This document shows, piece after piece, positions 61,866 through 64,000 of a stretch of 64,000 nt of DNA. The stretch's first letter is position 1, and each line of letters starts with the position of its first letter. The stretch is from Vicugna pacos (lineage: Eukaryota; Chordata; Mammalia; Artiodactyla; Camelidae): the NCBI RefSeq assembly GCF_048564905.1, contig NC_132991.1, forward strand, positions 49,173,501-49,237,500. Direction: 5' to 3'. Under the pieces are notes generated by a model. It did no database searches. It worked only from the letters and a program-made list of their open reading frames with translations, and was not told the DNA's origin. The translations under genes and the position numbers were made by a program.

Positions 61866-63024
61866 GCTGCTTTCATAAACATGAAACAGAAAATTATTTG
61901 GATATGACTCCTCCAGAGCCTGAATGCTTAAATTATGCCTTTATTTATTTATTCTACAAAAATGTATTATCTCCTATATGCCTGAATCTGAATAAACACA
62001 GATGAAAAGTAACCTGAAGTAAAACACTTGGCTTGATATAAAACAAGTCAAGTTATCAATAAACTAATAATTGTTTCTACATTTGGAAACCAAGAAAGTC
62101 ATATCTTGTCATTTCCTGACCTGATAGATGAGATTAAATTCTCCAATATTACTAAGAATACTTCCCTTAGCTTATTTTTTACTATTGATTAGAATACTTT
62201 ACAACTCTGAAAGGACAGATGTTAATTTCTGAGAAACTGATAACAATTGGGTTGTAAATAGGGGAGTAAGTCCCCTCTGTGGGGAGTTTAAGGATCACTC
62301 TGACATGGCCATAAAAATCACATTCAGAAAGGTATGTGAAATTAAAGGATATATTACACTCTCAGGACTTGGGGGAGGGGGCACAGCGTGCCCAAAGGAA
62401 CATACAAAGTCACCCAGAACCCAAAGTTTGGTCACTGCAGGCAGTGAGAGAGCAGAGCAAGGACCCATGGGTAAGTGCCTTTGTTGAGGGTCACAGGTAG
62501 GGTGATTTGTGGTGCTTGGGAAGCATTCCCCTTGGGTAATTTGAATGTTACTGGGTCTACGTGGAAAGGAGAGAAGAGGTAAAATGGAGGCATCATCATG
62601 AGGCTTATAGCTTGAACACACATGTTGAGGATAGGTACCCAGAGATGGGCAATAACCATGTAGAAGTTCAAAACAAGCAGGGCAAGTGCCAGCACTCATG
62701 AAGCCATTGTGTCAACAAAGAACAGCTTGACATTATAAAAATGACTTCTGTCCTACAGTAATGCAAATGAATAATGAATTTCATCCAAGCAGAAATGCAG
62801 ATGATTTCTGTGCAGTAGAAGAGATAAGCCCATAGTTACAATTTTATTGTCCTGGATGACAGGAATCATTTTTCAAAATCTAACCCAGCAATGTTGTGCC
62901 AGCATTCTTTCAGTGCCTGTTTTAGAACGGACTACTACGTTACTGGCTTCTCTCATTAGTGAGTTAACTACATCTGTGATACACGTTTGTTTTAGATTTG
63001 TGCAAGGGTTAGGTTTTTAACTTT
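61866..63024. other. Intron, no recognised element
   Basis: 1.2 kb. The 134-aa frame at 62295-62699 (minus) has no recognised family, signal or splice context and is overlapped by other frames. Confidence 0.45.
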
Positions 63025-63165
63025 TTGAAAACTGTTATTTGACGCAACAGATATATACTGAGTGTCTGCATGTGTCAAGCAGTGGGGTTACACATGTTTA
63101 ATTAAAAAAAAAAAAAAAGAAAAGTCCTTGCATGCATAGAGCTTACTTTATTAACAGGGAGCTTA
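63025..63165 (-). mobile_element. L2 LINE 3'-end fragment, antisense
   Basis: 'acagatatatactgagtgtc', 'tgcatgtgtcaagcagtggg' and 'gtccttgcatgcatagagct' fit the L2 complement, with an A-run expansion at about 63105-63119. Confidence 0.7.
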
Positions 63166-63645
63166 ATTTGTCCTGGCTCCTCAAAACTAGTGCTCCTTGG
63201 AATAAAAAGTGAAATTTCTGTTTTCCATACCTTAAGAAACAAACCTGGGAAATATCCAGAGGTTAAAAGAGAATAAAGATTTTTTGATAATAATAATTAA
63301 AAAAAAAAACCCCAAACCTCTGAGGGATAGAAGTTTACATGAAACGGAATAGAAAATCTTGAAATTTTAAAGCTATAAAACTTATAGATCTAGAATCACA
63401 AAGAGAATTGATAAAACAAACAAGTACCTCAATGAAATGTCAGAATGCTTGAACTCTTGAAATGTAAAAGAGGACTTTTTAAAAAACTACCAAAAGGAAG
63501 AAGTACTTTTTTCTAAAATGTTAGAAATTTTCATTCTAAGATAAATCACATACTGAAAAGAAAAACAGGGTCAAATATCTTGTTTTATTTGTTTTACTTT
63601 CTAAGTTCATGTTTAACAGAGAGAAAGTCAAGAATTATGCAGCTT
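63166..63645. other. AT-rich intron, no recognised element
   Basis: Nothing identifiable by eye. Confidence 0.5.
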
Positions 63646-64000
63646 TCAACTTCAGCACTCCGTATCATGGAGAGTACTAGTGGTGTTCCCAAATAGACCT
63701 GCGCATGGTGTCCTGATCAAAGTCAGACACTGGAGTCATGAACCTTGGTGTTGACCTTGTGTGTAGTAAAGAAGTAAGCTTATCCAAATAAAGGCCCTTG
63801 TCTCCTGGGAGTTAACCTTTAAGCCCCTGGAATGTTCAGCCTTGATAAAAGTTTCCCTGTGTGCCTTGGGCCAGCCAGAGAGTAACAATGTGACTTAGAG
63901 TGAGAACTTTGAGACACACCAATAATGTGATTTAGGGTGGGAGCTTTGGGTCATGTGGTGGAGCATGGAGGGCATGGAGACTGAGGGCAGCTATGTGAGT
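63646..64000 (+). mobile_element. Possible LTR-like fossil at the window edge
   Basis: A GC-moderate block with 'ccaaataaaggcccttgtct' (AATAAA context) and a 37-bp imperfect tandem duplication (63884-63920 / 63921-63957). It has the general look of an LTR 3' half but I cannot name the family. It is cut by the window end. Confidence 0.35.
63884..63957. repeat. 37-bp imperfect tandem duplication
   Basis: The units begin AACAATGTGACTTAG (63884) and AATAATGTGATTTAG (63921). Over the first 33 positions they differ at 7 sites, 6 of them transitions. Confidence 0.85.

Larger units (their letters stand above)
1..64000 (-). other. PDE11A: PDE11A gene territory (internal part, introns plus five exons)
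   Basis: Seen: five minus-strand exons with AG/GT splice sites and compatible phases give 145 continuous codons. These match, almost residue for residue, the GAF-B part of mammalian phosphodiesterase 11A. Established: PDE11A hydrolyses both cAMP and cGMP, acts as a dimer, and has an N-terminal regulatory region with GAF-A and GAF-B followed by a C-terminal HD-type catalytic domain. Inferred: the whole window lies inside the gene. Introns in transcript order are 24,671, 14,310, 1,169 and 940 bp, plus partial introns at both window ends. I searched by eye for the next downstream exon (starting VLSYHATC in human) and for the preceding one (ending LLLEDIESP) and found neither, so both should lie outside the window. 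No other host gene was recognised on either strand. Confidence 0.93.

Noticed and set aside
62295-62699. 134-aa minus-strand open frame with many Cys and Pro
   Set aside because: Overlapped by other open frames on both strands. It matches no family I know and does not carry the PDE11A upstream exon sequence. Chance frame.

Overview
The window is mammalian nuclear DNA, almost certainly from a camelid (camel, llama or alpaca group). The organism call rests on a tRNA-derived SINE at 8832-8998 that matches the Camelidae-restricted Vic-1 type. It is supported by eutherian repeats throughout (MIR, L2, MER5A, MLT1, MST, L1M) and by L1 3' ends of the laurasiatherian kind. There is no sign of bacterial, phage or plasmid DNA.

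Only one host gene is visible: PDE11A, the dual-specificity cAMP/cGMP phosphodiesterase 11A, on the minus strand. Five consecutive internal exons are present, all with consensus splice sites and matching phases. In transcript order they are 58939-59003, 34135-34267, 19749-19824, 18512-18579 and 17479-17571. Together they are 435 nt (145 codons) and encode most of the second GAF domain (GAF-B) plus the start of the helix leading to the catalytic domain, near human residues 435-579. Upstream exons (N-terminus, GAF-A) lie beyond 64000, and the catalytic exons lie beyond position 1 on the low-coordinate side. The rest of the window is intron.

Layout: 1-17478 is intron downstream of the last visible exon. 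It holds two plus-strand young L1 tails (3490-5200, 13655-14480), a minus-strand L1 tail, MER5A copies, MIR and L2 relics and the Vic-1 SINE. 17479-19824 carries three clustered exons separated by introns of about 0.94 and 1.17 kb. 19825-34134 and 34268-58938 are long introns with L2, MIR, L1 and MaLR LTR fossils. The largest relic is an ancient, internally deleted, otherwise nearly full-length L1M at about 41850-47712. 59004-64000 is the intron upstream of exon 58939-59003 and holds a possible unannotated exon (59506-59559), an MLT1-like LTR, an MST LTR, MIR and L2.

No previously undescribed system stands out. The most useful leads are the possible PDE11A alternative or poison exon at 59506-59559, just upstream of the exon that carries the likely PDE11A1 start codon; an AT-rich near-palindrome at 17795-17857 between two exons; the degenerate NKFDE motif in the GAF-B exon; and a few local sequence structures. 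Repeat family names and boundaries were assigned by eye from remembered consensus sequences and are approximate unless target-site duplications are given.
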